DNA of 64,000 bases from Streptomyces sp. HNM0574 (GTDB taxonomy: Bacteria; Actinomycetota; Actinomycetes; Streptomycetales; Streptomycetaceae), in the NCBI RefSeq assembly GCF_012726235.1, contig NZ_JAASAH010000003.1, positions 62,001-126,000 on the forward strand, read 5' to 3'. Shown here piece by piece: positions 50,334 to 59,129 of the stretch. Every line of letters starts with the position of its first letter. The stretch's first letter is position 1. The position numbers and the translations under genes were made by a program. A model generated the notes under the pieces. The model was not told the DNA's origin. It ran no database searches and saw only the letters and a list, made by a program, of their open reading frames with translations.

Positions 50334-52067
50334 GTGTTCTCTCCCCGTTCACTTCGCCGCCGGCCGCGCAGCCTCGCGGGCCAGCTGTTCGCGGCGCAGG
50401 TCGTGCTGGTGGCCGTCGTGGTCGCGGGCTGCGCGGTGTTCGCGTACGTGACGGACAAGGCGCAGGCCGAGAACGCGGCGCGGCACCGGGCCGGGGCCAC
50501 GGCCGCCGCCGTCGCGCACTCCCCGTCGGTGCGGGAGGCGGTGCGGACGGCGGAGCCCGCCGGGCGGCTCCAGGAGTACGCGCGGGAGGTGCGGCGGGAC
50601 ACCGGCGTCACCTTCATCACGATCATGTCCGTGGAGGGGACGCGCTGGACGCACCCCGACCCGCGGCAGCTCGGCAAGCGCTTCGTCGGCCACATCGGGC
50701 CCGCGACGCGTGGCGAGACCTTCGACGAGACCTACACCGGCACGCTCGGCCCCTCGGTCCGCGTGGTCACCCCGGTCACCGACGACGAGGGGCGCGTCGT
50801 CGCGCTCGTCGCGGCGGGCATCACCGTGGAGACGATCAGCGCGCAGCTGCGGCACCAGGTGACGCTGCTGCTCGGGGTCGCGGCCGGCGCGCTGCTGCTC
50901 GGCGGGCTCGGCGCGTGGTGGACGCACGTCCGGCTGCGGCGGCACACGCACCGCATGAACGCGGTGGAGCTGCGCCGCATGCGGGAGTACCACCAGGCCG
51001 CACTGCACGCCGTCCGCGAGGGGCTGCTCCTGCTGGACGGCGCGCACCGGGTCGCGCTGATCAACGACGGCGCCCGGGACCTGCTCGGCCTGACGGCTCC
51101 GGGACCCGGCCCGGTCGGCCGCCCCGTACCGGAGCTGGGGCTGCCGCCCTCGCTGACGGCGGCGCTGCTGGACGGCGAACCCCGCGTGGACGAGGTGCAC
51201 CTCACCGCCGACCGGGTCGTGCTGCTGAGCACCTCCCCGGTCTCGGGCGGCCACCGCTCCGGCACCGTCGTCACCCTCCGCGACCACACCGCGCTCCAGT
51301 CGCTGGCGGGTGAGCTGGACTCGGTACGCGGGGTCACCGAGGCGCTCCGCTCGCAGGCGCACGAGGCGGCGAACCGGCTGCACACCGTCGTCTCGCTGAT
51401 CGAACTCGGCCGCACCGACGACGCGGTGGACTTCGCGACGGAGGAGCTGGAGCTCGCCCAGGCGCTGACCGACCAGGTCGTCTCCGCCGTCGGCGAACCG
51501 GTGCTGGCCGCGCTGCTGCTGGGCAAGGCCGCGCAGGCGAACGAGCGCGGCATCGAGCTGCGGCTCTCCCCCGACAGCCACATCGAGGACGCCTGGACGG
51601 CACCGGAGGCTGGGGGCGCGGGCGGTGCGGGGCGTACGATCCTGCCCGCGCGCGATCTGGTCACCGTCGTCGGCAACCTGATCGACAACGCGCTGGACGC
51701 GGTCGGGGACGGTCCCGGGCGTGACGTCCCGCGCGTGACGGTGACCGTCCGCACGGAGGACGGCGTGGACGGGGCCGTGCTGCTGGTGCGGGTCGCCGAC
51801 AGCGGGCCCGGAGTCGGGCCCGGGGAGGCGGAGGCCGTGTTCGAGCGCGGCTGGTCGACCAAGCCGCACGCGGCGGGCGGGCGCGGGCTCGGCCTGGCGC
51901 TGGTGCGGCAGACGGCGCACCGGTACGGCGGCAGCGCGCGGGTCGGTCAAGCGGCCGAGGGCGGCGCCGAGTTCACGGTGCGGCTGCCGCTCACCGGCCC
52001 GCCGGCCGCGCGGGACGAGGACGCACGGGCAGGCACGAGACCGTCGGAGGAGGTCACCGGAGCATGA
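50334..52067 (+). CDS. Sensor histidine kinase of the CitA/DcuS/DctB-like type
   Basis: A 577-aa membrane kinase. Helix 1 (LAGQLFAAQVVLVAVVVAGC) and helix 2 (VTLLLGVAAGALLLGGLGAW) enclose an extracytoplasmic Cache/PDC sensor (about 40-180) with RDTGVTFITIMSVEGTRWTH and the FxETYTGTLGPSVR segment typical for carboxylate sensors. A PAS domain follows, then the phosphoacceptor region LRSQAHEAANRLHTVVSLIE and an HATPase domain with VVGNLIDNALDAV, DSGPGV and GRGLGLALV. The divergent dctA gene suggests it senses C4-dicarboxylates or citrate. Starts with GTG at 50334; stop overlaps the regulator gene. Confidence 0.92.
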   Translation: MFSPRSLRRRPRSLAGQLFAAQVVLVAVVVAGCAVFAYVTDKAQAENAARHRAGATAAAVAHSPSVREAVRTAEPAGRLQEYAREVRRDTGVTFITIMSVEGTRWTHPDPRQLGKRFVGHIGPATRGETFDETYTGTLGPSVRVVTPVTDDEGRVVALVAAGITVETISAQLRHQVTLLLGVAAGALLLGGLGAWWTHVRLRRHTHRMNAVELRRMREYHQAALHAVREGLLLLDGAHRVALINDGARDLLGLTAPGPGPVGRPVPELGLPPSLTAALLDGEPRVDEVHLTADRVVLLSTSPVSGGHRSGTVVTLRDHTALQSLAGELDSVRGVTEALRSQAHEAANRLHTVVSLIELGRTDDAVDFATEELELAQALTDQVVSAVGEPVLAALLLGKAAQANERGIELRLSPDSHIEDAWTAPEAGGAGGAGRTILPARDLVTVVGNLIDNALDAVGDGPGRDVPRVTVTVRTEDGVDGAVLLVRVADSGPGVGPGEAEAVFERGWSTKPHAAGGRGLGLALVRQTAHRYGGSARVGQAAEGGAEFTVRLPLTGPPAARDEDARAGTRPSEEVTGA

Positions 52068-52795
52068 GCGCGAACCCGGAAGCGAGCACGGGCGGGACCG
52101 AGGAGGCCGGCGGGACGCTCCAGGTGCTGGTCGTCGAGGACGACCCGGTGGCGGCCGCCGCGCACGCGCGCTACGTCACGCGCGTCCCCGGCTTCGCCGT
52201 CGCCGGGGTGGCGCACTCCCGCGCCGAGGCGGCGCGTGCCCTGGAGCGCACGCCCGTCGACCTGATCCTGCTCGACCTGTACCTGCCCGACGGCAGCGGG
52301 CTGACCCTGCTGCGCGGGCTGCGCGCCGCCGGCCACACCACGGACGTCTTCGCCGTCACCTCGGCCCGGGACCTGACCGTCATCCGCGAGGGCGTCTCGC
52401 TGGGCGTCGTCCAGCACGTGCTGAAGCCGTTCACCTTTCCGGCGCTGCGCGACCGGCTCCGCCAGTACGCCGACTTCCGTGCGGCGTCCCGGGGTTCGGG
52501 CGGCGAGGCCGTCAGCCAGGCCGAGGTCGACCGGGCCCTCGCCGACCTGCGCGCGCCCCGCCCCGTGACCCTCCCCAAGGGCCTGAGCGCCCCGACGCTG
52601 GAATCCGTGACGGGTGCGCTCTTCGACGCGGGCGATTCCGGCCTCACCGCGAGCGCGGCCGCCGAACTCCTCGGCATCAACCGCATCACCGCCCGCCGCT
52701 ACCTGGAACACCTGGTGGACGCGGGCAGCGCGGCCCGCGCACCCCAGTACGGCCAGGTCGGCCGCCCGGAGTTCTGCTACCGGCACCGGGGGTGA
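52064..52795 (+). CDS. Response regulator of the CitB/DcuR type
   Basis: A 243-aa regulator with a receiver domain (VLVVEDDPVAAAAHARYV, phospho-acceptor D71 in LILLDLYLPDG, conserved T in VTSARD, K in HVLKPF) and a C-terminal HTH (LTASAAAELLGINRITARRYLEHLV). The ATG at 52064 overlaps the kinase stop (ATGA), so the pair is co-expressed. It probably activates dctA on the other side of the kinase gene. Confidence 0.92.
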   Translation: MSANPEASTGGTEEAGGTLQVLVVEDDPVAAAAHARYVTRVPGFAVAGVAHSRAEAARALERTPVDLILLDLYLPDGSGLTLLRGLRAAGHTTDVFAVTSARDLTVIREGVSLGVVQHVLKPFTFPALRDRLRQYADFRAASRGSGGEAVSQAEVDRALADLRAPRPVTLPKGLSAPTLESVTGALFDAGDSGLTASAAAELLGINRITARRYLEHLVDAGSAARAPQYGQVGRPEFCYRHRG

Positions 52796-52832
52796 GGCGG
52801 GCGCCGGTGTCCGTCACCAAGAAGGCTGATCT

Positions 52833-52852
52833 GCACGGGCATTGACCCGTGC
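52833..52852. promoter_or_regulatory. Inverted repeat ahead of the sugar ABC operon
   Basis: GCACGGG-CATTGA-CCCGTGC, with 7-bp perfect arms and a TTGACC within it that could be a -35, lies 88 bp before the binding-protein gene. It could be an operator for a regulator encoded elsewhere. No matching -10 is seen. Confidence 0.35.
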
Positions 52853-52939
52853 CGCGTGCCCGGGTGAACGTACCGTCACCGCAGCAGCCCGTGGCCGGTG
52901 GCGCGTTCGGCGTGGTTTCGGCCATGGCCCGAGGAGGTC

Positions 52940-54304
52940 ATGCCTGTGCGCCGCCGTGCTCCGCTGGTCCTCACCGTCACCGCCGTCCTCGCCGCCGGCG
53001 CGCTCACCGCGTGCGGTACGGGCAACGATCCGGACACCGTGAAGATCGCCTTCCCCAAGGACACCGACCGGAAGGTCACCGTCCGGGACGACTACATCGA
53101 GGCGATCGCCGAGAAGTTCGAGAAGAAGCACCCGGGGAAGAACGTCGAGCTGATCCCCATCCAGGCGCCGCAGCAGGACTACTACGCGAAGATCCAGCAG
53201 ATGATGCGCTCCCCGCGCACCGCGCCCGACCTGGTCTACGAGGACACCTTCCTGCTCAACTCCGATGTGAAGAGCGGCTATCTGCGCCCGCTCGACGGGT
53301 ACCTCAAGAGCTGGAAGGACTGGGACCGGTACGCGGCGGGCGCCAAGCGGTCGGTGCGCGGCGAGGACGGCCGGACGTACGGCGTCCCCGACGGCACCGA
53401 CACCCGCGGCCTGTGGTTCAACCGGAAGATCTTCGCGAAGGCCGGGCTGCCCCGCGACTGGAAGCCGAGGACCTGGGAGGACGTGCTCGACGCCGCCCGC
53501 ACGGTGCGGAAGAAGGTGCCGGGCGTCGTCCCGCTGAACGTCTTCACGGGCAAGGCGTCCGGCGAGGTCTCCGCCATGCAGGGCTTCCAGCCGCTGCTGT
53601 ACGGCACCGGCTCCGGCGAGGACCCGCTCTACGACCGGGAGAAGAAGAAGTGGGTGCGCGGCGGCCAGGGCTTCCGCGACAGCCTGGAGTTCGTGTCGAC
53701 GGTGTACGCGGAGAAGCTCGGCCCGGACGTCGGCGCCGCGCTCAACCCCAACATCAAGACGAAGGTGGCCACCGAGTACCTGCCCGAGGGGAAGCTGGCG
53801 ATCAACCTGGACGGCTCCTGGCTCGGGCAGCAGTGGCTGAAGTCCGGCGGCAGTCCCTGGCCCGGCTGGGAGAAGACGATGGGCCTGGCGCCGATGCCGA
53901 CGCAGGCCGGGCAGGCGCCCGGCGAGGTCAGCATGTCCGGCGGCTGGGCCTGGGCCATCCCCCGCAAGTCGGAGAACCCGCGGCTGGCCTGGGAGATGCT
54001 GGAAACCTTCCAGACGACCGACAACGCTGTCGCGTTCTGCGTCAGCAACGCCCAGATCGCGGTGCGGGACGACGTCGCGAAGGACCCCAGGTACCTCGCG
54101 TCCTCGCCCGGGGTGGCCTTCTTCACCGAGCGCGTGAAGCACACCCACTACCGTCCGACGCTGCCCGTCTACCCGCAGGTCTCCACCGCCATCACCGAGG
54201 CCATGGAGGCCGTGACCACCGGCGACCTGACCGTCGAACAGGCCGCGCGGCGCTACGACGAGCAGCTGACGGCGATCACCGACGGGCGGGTGACGTCCGA
54301 GTGA
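52940..54304 (+). CDS. Sugar ABC transporter substrate-binding lipoprotein (SBP family 1)
   Basis: A 454-aa binding protein with a lipoprotein signal (MPVRRRAPLV ... AAGALTAC, lipidated C25) and an SBP_bac_1 body: AIAEKFEKKHPGKNVELIPI, APDLVYEDTFLLNSDVKSG, GLWFNRKIFAKAGLP, and SMSGGWAWAIPRKSENPRLAWE. GAGGAGG precedes the ATG at 52940. Its TGA overlaps the GTG of the first permease gene. The sugar is unknown; Trp/Tyr-rich segments fit a carbohydrate ligand. Confidence 0.9.
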   Translation: MPVRRRAPLVLTVTAVLAAGALTACGTGNDPDTVKIAFPKDTDRKVTVRDDYIEAIAEKFEKKHPGKNVELIPIQAPQQDYYAKIQQMMRSPRTAPDLVYEDTFLLNSDVKSGYLRPLDGYLKSWKDWDRYAAGAKRSVRGEDGRTYGVPDGTDTRGLWFNRKIFAKAGLPRDWKPRTWEDVLDAARTVRKKVPGVVPLNVFTGKASGEVSAMQGFQPLLYGTGSGEDPLYDREKKKWVRGGQGFRDSLEFVSTVYAEKLGPDVGAALNPNIKTKVATEYLPEGKLAINLDGSWLGQQWLKSGGSPWPGWEKTMGLAPMPTQAGQAPGEVSMSGGWAWAIPRKSENPRLAWEMLETFQTTDNAVAFCVSNAQIAVRDDVAKDPRYLASSPGVAFFTERVKHTHYRPTLPVYPQVSTAITEAMEAVTTGDLTVEQAARRYDEQLTAITDGRVTSE

Positions 54305-55200
54305 GCGCCGCCGTCGACGCCACCGCCGCCCGCCCGCCCGCGCACCGGCTGCGCTTCCTGCGCTGGCTGCCGCTGAGCCCGGCGACGGTCCTGCTGCTGC
54401 TCTTCCTCGCCGGGCCGATCGCGTACTGCGGCTATCTCGCCTTCACCGACCTGCAGTTGACCGGCCAGGAGTCGACCTCGTTCGTCGGGCTGGAGAACTT
54501 CCGGCGGGCGTTCGGCGACGCCGGGTTCCGCAACGCCGTCGTCCTCACCCTGGTCTTCACCCTGGTCTCCTCCGTGCTCGGGCAGAACACCATCGGGCTG
54601 ACGCTGGCCGCGCTGATGCAGCGCGCGAGCAGGCCGGTCCGGACGCTCACCGGGGCCGTCGTGATCGGCGCGTGGGTGCTGCCGGAGATCGTCGCGGGGT
54701 TCCTGCTGTACGCGTTCTTCAGCGAGGACGGCTCGCTCAACGCCGTACTGGGCCGGCTCGGACTGCCGGACCAGAACTGGCTGTTCACGCTGCCGATCCT
54801 CGCCGTCTCCTTCGCCAACATCTGGCGCGGCACCGCCTTCTCGATGCTGGTGTACTCGGCTGCGCTGACCGGGATCCCGTCCGAGATCAGCGAGTCGGCG
54901 CAGGTGGACGGCGCTTCGGGATGGCAGCGGATGTGGCGGATCACGCTCCCGATGATCCGCCGCTCGATCGGCACCAACCTGATGCTCAACACCCTCCAGA
55001 CACTGTCCGTCTTCGGCCTCATCTGGGCCATGACGCGCGGCGGCCCGGGAAACCGGAGCCAGACCCTCCCCGTGTTCATGTACGACCAGGCGTTCAACAA
55101 GGCGCTCATCGGCTACGGCACGGCGGTGGCCCTGCTGCTGCTCGTCGTCGGCGCCCTCTTCTCCCTCGTCTACCTGCGCCTGATGCGCGAGGAGGTGTGA
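54301..55200 (+). CDS. Sugar ABC transporter permease (MalF/UgpA type)
   Basis: A 299-aa permease with six helices, starting FLRWLPLSPATVLLLLFLAG. The EAA motif appears in EISESAQVDGASGWQRMWRI followed by TLPMI. The N-terminal PIAYCGYLAFTDLQLTGQE block is characteristic of sugar CUT1 permeases. The GTG at 54301 overlaps the binding-protein stop (GTGA). No ATPase gene follows, so the multitask ATPase MsiK elsewhere in the genome is expected to energise it. Confidence 0.9.
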   Translation: MSAAVDATAARPPAHRLRFLRWLPLSPATVLLLLFLAGPIAYCGYLAFTDLQLTGQESTSFVGLENFRRAFGDAGFRNAVVLTLVFTLVSSVLGQNTIGLTLAALMQRASRPVRTLTGAVVIGAWVLPEIVAGFLLYAFFSEDGSLNAVLGRLGLPDQNWLFTLPILAVSFANIWRGTAFSMLVYSAALTGIPSEISESAQVDGASGWQRMWRITLPMIRRSIGTNLMLNTLQTLSVFGLIWAMTRGGPGNRSQTLPVFMYDQAFNKALIGYGTAVALLLLVVGALFSLVYLRLMREEV

Positions 55201-55201
55201 C

Positions 55202-56041
55202 GTGCCCCCGCGCGTACTGAGCCGCCGCACCCGGCAGCGGCTGGCCGCCGACCTCGGACTGGCCGTCCTCGGGCTGGCGTTCGCCGTCCCGCTGCTGTGG
55301 CTGGTACTGGCCTCGCTCGACGCCGAGGCGACGCTGCGGGTGCGGCCGCCCGAGGAGCCGACGCTGGGCAACTTCTCGGCCGTGATGACGGAGGACATCA
55401 CCTTCGTCCCGATGCGCAACAGCCTGCTGCTGTGCGGCGGCGCCACCCTCGTCACCATCGTGTGCGCGACGCTCGCGGCGTACCCGCTCTCCCGCTTCCG
55501 GTCCCGCTTCGCCCGGCCGTACCTGCTGACGATCCTGTTCACGACCTGCCTGCCGGTGACCGCCGTGATGGTCCCCGTCTACGGCCTGTTCGTGCAGATC
55601 AACCTCATCGACACGCTGTGGGGCACCGCGCTCTTCCTCGCCACCTCCCAACTGCCCTTCGCCATCTGGCTGATGAAGAACTTCATGGACGGCGTACCCC
55701 TCGTCCTGGAGGAGGCCGCGCGGACCGACGGGGCGAGCTGGACGCAGACCCTCACCCGGGTCGTGCTGCCGCTGATGGGACCCGGCATCTCCGTCGTCAC
55801 GGTCTACAGCTTCATCATGATGTGGGGGAACTTCTTCGTCCCCTTCATGCTGCTGCTCACCCCCGACCAGCTCCCGGCCTCCGTCAGCGTCTTCACCTTC
55901 TTCGGGGACTTCGGCTCCATCGCCTTCGGCGAGCTGGCCGCCTTCTCGATCCTCTACTCGACGCCCGTGCTGCTGCTGTACGTCCTCATCGCCCGGCGGC
56001 TCGGCGGCGGGTTCACGCTGGGCGGCGCGGTCAAGGGGTGA
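55202..56041 (+). CDS. Sugar ABC transporter permease (MalG/UgpE type)
   Basis: A 279-aa permease of the MalG type with six helices; the EAA loop is in LEEAARTDGASWTQTLTRVV followed by LPLMGPG, and the coupling region is preceded by FAIWLMKNFMDGVP. Starts with GTG one base after the previous stop codon. Last gene of the importer operon; a perfect 36-bp palindrome follows 50 bp later. Confidence 0.9.
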   Translation: MPPRVLSRRTRQRLAADLGLAVLGLAFAVPLLWLVLASLDAEATLRVRPPEEPTLGNFSAVMTEDITFVPMRNSLLLCGGATLVTIVCATLAAYPLSRFRSRFARPYLLTILFTTCLPVTAVMVPVYGLFVQINLIDTLWGTALFLATSQLPFAIWLMKNFMDGVPLVLEEAARTDGASWTQTLTRVVLPLMGPGISVVTVYSFIMMWGNFFVPFMLLLTPDQLPASVSVFTFFGDFGSIAFGELAAFSILYSTPVLLLYVLIARRLGGGFTLGGAVKG

Positions 56042-56091
56042 AGGGGCGGCCCGCGCTGGCCGTTCCTACGATCCGCGACTTCGTGTGAACG

Positions 56092-56127
56092 CACGGTAGG
56101 GGCGGCCGCTTCGGCGCCCCTACCGTG
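56092..56127. promoter_or_regulatory. Perfect 13-bp inverted repeat before the HTH gene
   Basis: CACGGTAGGGGCG and its exact complement flank GCCGCTTCGG, ending 5 bp before the HTH gene's ATG. It may be the terminator of the sugar-transport operon, an operator for the adjacent HTH protein, or both. TACGAT at 56067-56072 upstream could be the HTH promoter -10, which would place the palindrome in its leader. Confidence 0.6.
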
Positions 56128-56132
56128 TGCGG

Positions 56133-56843
56133 ATGCACCACGGCCGTCCCTCCCGTCCCGCCCCGCACAGCTCGTCCCCCCTCGACGCGGCCGCCGCGCG
56201 CCGCCTGCGCGAGGCCCTCGGCATGACACCGCAGGACGTGGCGTACGGGATGCGCGCCGCCTACGGGGCGCAGGTCACGGCACGCACCGTCGCCGCCTGG
56301 GAGGCGGGGCTCGGCACCCCGGACGAATCCCAGCTCACCGCCCTTGCGGGCGCCCTCTGGTGCTCACCGGCCGACCTGCTCTCCCGGCCCACCACGCTCC
56401 GGGAACACCGGCTGGCCGGCGGCATGGCCGTCGCCGACGTGGCCCGCGCCATCGGCATGGACGCGCACTCCTACGAACGCGCCGAGGAGACCGGCGCCTG
56501 GACCGGCAACGACGGGCAGGCCGCACTCCTCGCCCACACCCTCGGGCTCCCGCCGGACGCGGCGCTCGCGCTCACCGGCAAGGCGGACCGCCTGGCCCGG
56601 CTCCTCCGCGACGCCGTCACCGCCCGCTGGCAGCCGTACCTGCGCCCCGTCGGCAAGCTCGTCCCGCTGGAGCGCGAGGAGCTGGAGGTGGTGCTGCGCG
56701 CCCTGCACGAGCAGTACCAGTCCACCACCGCGGCGTCCCTCAGCTGGGCCGCCGATGACTCCTCCGAGCAGGCGCGCGAGGCGGGGCGCGTCTTTCTCGC
56801 GGACATTCTGGAGCACTTCTGGTCGGAGGTCGGGGGGCTGTAG
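56133..56843 (+). CDS. HTH domain transcriptional regulator
   Basis: A protein of about 236 aa that appears to carry two Xre-like HTH units: one around residues 18-75 (ALGMTPQDVAYGMRAAYGAQ, TARTVAAWEAGLGTPDESQL) and a second around 90-140 (GMAVADVARAIGMDAHSYER). The C-terminal third (about 150-236) is helical with no recognised ligand domain. The start is ambiguous: ATG at 56133 or GTG at 56127; neither has a Shine-Dalgarno and the right arm of a palindrome touches them. Its position after the sugar ABC genes may be accidental. Confidence 0.78.
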   Translation: MHHGRPSRPAPHSSSPLDAAAARRLREALGMTPQDVAYGMRAAYGAQVTARTVAAWEAGLGTPDESQLTALAGALWCSPADLLSRPTTLREHRLAGGMAVADVARAIGMDAHSYERAEETGAWTGNDGQAALLAHTLGLPPDAALALTGKADRLARLLRDAVTARWQPYLRPVGKLVPLEREELEVVLRALHEQYQSTTAASLSWAADDSSEQAREAGRVFLADILEHFWSEVGGL

Positions 56844-57386
56844 CCCGGGCCGCGGTGCGGGGTGCGTTTCCTGCTCGGGGTGCGGCGGCGTTGTGGTCTT
56901 TCGCGCCGTTCCCCGCGCCCCTTTTTGCGGGCTCGCCCCGGCTGCTCGGGTGCGGCGCCGTCGGGGCTCGGGGGTTGCGCAGTTCCCCGCGCCCCTTTTT
57001 TGCGCAGTTCCCCGCGCCCCTTTGTCGCGGGCCCGCCCCGCGCTTGGGAGAACTGCGCCGAGGCGCAGGGCTGGCAAGCGCAGCGCCTCAGCCCCGGCGC
57101 GGGGTGCGCAATGCCGTCACCGGCCCGCCCCGCCGCCGTGGCCGCTCGCGCAGTTCCCCGCGCCCCTAACGGTCTCGCCCGGCACGACACCGAGGGCGCG
57201 CAGCTCGGCGGTGAGCGAATCGCGGGTGCACAGCGGGCCGTTCGGCGGTGGTGTCGGCATGGCCGGTGAGTCTGCCCGCTCCGGGCCGCGCGCGCCAGAC
57301 GGTTCCGCCCGGGCGTCGTGCCCTTGACCGCGCCTCCGCCACCGGCCAGGCTCACGTCGGATCACCGGGGGCGGATCGGGGGCGGG
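56844..57386. repeat. Gene-free gap holding dispersed repeat copy E
   Basis: The composite repeat spans about 56855-57170. A variant core (GCGCCGTTCCCCGCGCCCC) lies near 56903; full cores are at 56977-56995, 57002-57020 and 57148-57166, with the first two only 6 bp apart. The CTGCGCC-GA-GGCGCAG module lies near 57053-57068. The remaining 57171-57386 is unique and probably contains the NCS1 permease promoter. No gene seen. Confidence 0.85.
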
Positions 57387-58850
57387 ATGGCAGAGCAAGG
57401 GGGCGGCGCCGCGGCCTCGGCGCGCGGGACGGCCGTCGAGCGGCACGGGCTGGACGTCATCGGGGACGCCGAGCGCACCGGACGTCCCGCGCAGCTGTTC
57501 TGGCCGTGGTTCGGGGCCAACGTCTCGGTGCTGGGCCTGAGTTACGGCGCCTTCGCGCTCGACTTCGGGCTGTCCTTCGGGCAGGCCCTCGCCGCCGGGG
57601 TGGCCGGCATCGTCTTCTCCTTCCTGCTGTGCGGGGTGATCGCGGTCGCGGGCAAGCGCGGGTCGGCCCCGACGATGGTGCTGAGCCGCGCCGCGTTCGG
57701 CGTCCGCGGCAACCGGCTCCCGTCGGCCGTCTCCTGGCTGCTGACCGTCGGCTGGGAGACGGTGCTGGTCACCCTCGCCACCCTGGCGACCGCCACCGTC
57801 TTCGACCGGCTGGGCTGGGGCGGCGACACGTCCACGAAGCTCGCGGCGCTCGTCCTCGTCTCGGCCCTGACCGTCCTCGCCGGAATCGCCGGCTTCGGTC
57901 TCATCATGCGCCTGCAGGCCGTCATCACCGTCGTCACGGGCGTGCTCACCCTCGGGTACGTGGCCCTGGTCGCCGACGAGATCCGGTGGGCGACGGTCAC
58001 CGCGCTGCCCTCCGGTTCCGCCCAACAGGTGCTCGGCGCGCTGGTGTTCCTGATGACCGGATTCGGCCTCGGCTGGGTCAACGCGGCCGCCGACTACTCG
58101 CGCTACCTGCCGCGCCGCACCCGCGGCGCGGCCGTCGCGGGCTGGACGGTGCTCGGTGCCTCGGCGGCGCCGCTGCTCCTGTTCGTGGCCGGGCTGCTGC
58201 TGGCGGGTTCCTCGCCGGAACTGCGCGGGGCCGTCGCCGCCGACCCCGTCGGAGCGCTGACGACGCTGCTGCCGCTGTGGTTCCTGCTCCCCTTCGCCGT
58301 CGTCGCCGTGCTGGGGCTCGTCGGCGGCGCGGTGCTCGACATCTACTCCTCGGGGCTGGCGCTGCTGGCCGTCGGCGTCCGCGTCCCCCGGCACGCGGCC
58401 GTCGCCATCGACGGCGCCCTGATGATCGCGGGCACGGTCTGCATGGTGTTCCTCGCCGACGGGTTCCTCGACGCGTTCACCGGGTTCCTCACCACGCTCG
58501 GCGTCCCCGTCGCCGCCTGGTGCGGGATCATGCTCGCCGACGTCGCCCTGCGCACCCGCCCGTACGACGAGGCCGGCCTCTTCGACCGCGCGGGCAGGTA
58601 CGGCGACGTACGGCGGGCGCCCGTCGCGCTGCTGGCCGGTGCCACGGCCGTGGGCTGGGGTCTGGTCACCAACTCCGGTGCGGCCTGGCTCACTTGGCAG
58701 GGCTACCTGCTGGGTCCGCTCGGTCTGGGCGGCAGGAGCGGACCGTGGGCCGGGGCCAACCTCGGCGTCCTCGCCGCGCTCGCTCTCGGCCTCGGCCTGA
58801 CCCTGGCCTTTGGCCGCGCTCGCGTACGCGCCCAGGAGACCGCGCCGTAG
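57387..58850 (+). CDS. NCS1-family purine/cytosine permease
   Basis: A 487-aa transporter with about 12 predicted helices. The start of the core, LFWPWFGANVSVLGLSYGAF, and GKRGSAPTMVLSRAAFGVRG match the conserved NCS1 (CodB/FUR-type) substrate-binding segments; GLGWVNAAADYSRYLPR and PVAAWCGIMLADVALR follow later. It imports a nucleobase, hydantoin or vitamin with Na+ or H+. The ATG at 57387 follows GGGGGCGGG; an in-frame ATG/GTG at 57318 would add 23 unlikely residues. No deaminase or other catabolic partner lies beside it, so the substrate is open. Confidence 0.9.
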   Translation: MAEQGGGAAASARGTAVERHGLDVIGDAERTGRPAQLFWPWFGANVSVLGLSYGAFALDFGLSFGQALAAGVAGIVFSFLLCGVIAVAGKRGSAPTMVLSRAAFGVRGNRLPSAVSWLLTVGWETVLVTLATLATATVFDRLGWGGDTSTKLAALVLVSALTVLAGIAGFGLIMRLQAVITVVTGVLTLGYVALVADEIRWATVTALPSGSAQQVLGALVFLMTGFGLGWVNAAADYSRYLPRRTRGAAVAGWTVLGASAAPLLLFVAGLLLAGSSPELRGAVAADPVGALTTLLPLWFLLPFAVVAVLGLVGGAVLDIYSSGLALLAVGVRVPRHAAVAIDGALMIAGTVCMVFLADGFLDAFTGFLTTLGVPVAAWCGIMLADVALRTRPYDEAGLFDRAGRYGDVRRAPVALLAGATAVGWGLVTNSGAAWLTWQGYLLGPLGLGGRSGPWAGANLGVLAALALGLGLTLAFGRARVRAQETAP

Positions 58851-59129
58851 CGGGGGCGCGACGGTAGTTGCCCGCGCGACTTCTCGGGCTCACGCCGGTT
58901 TTCGGGCCACGCCGCTTTTCGGGTGCGGCGCCGTCGTGGCCCGGGCCTTCGCGCAGTTCCCCGCGCCCCTTTTTGCGCAGTTCCCCGCGCCCCTTTGTCG
59001 CGGGCCCGCCCCGCCTTTCGGGGTGCGGCGCCGTCGAGAGGGTCCACGAACAACCCTTGTGACAACCCGTGAGAGGCGGGAAGGAACTCTCCCGCCCTCG
59101 CGGCCGTTCGGCGGCGTAACCTCGGGTCC
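58851..59129. repeat. Short gap with two dispersed-repeat cores and inverted repeats
   Basis: Cores lie at 58951-58969 and 58975-58993, 5 bp apart. Further right, a TTGT-G-ACAA palindrome (59057-59065) and a 7-bp inverted repeat GGCGGGA/TCCCGCC (59075-59096) sit in front of the HTH/TPR gene. TAACCT at 59117-59122 ends 7 nt before its ATG, which has no Shine-Dalgarno, suggesting a leaderless transcript. Confidence 0.7.
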
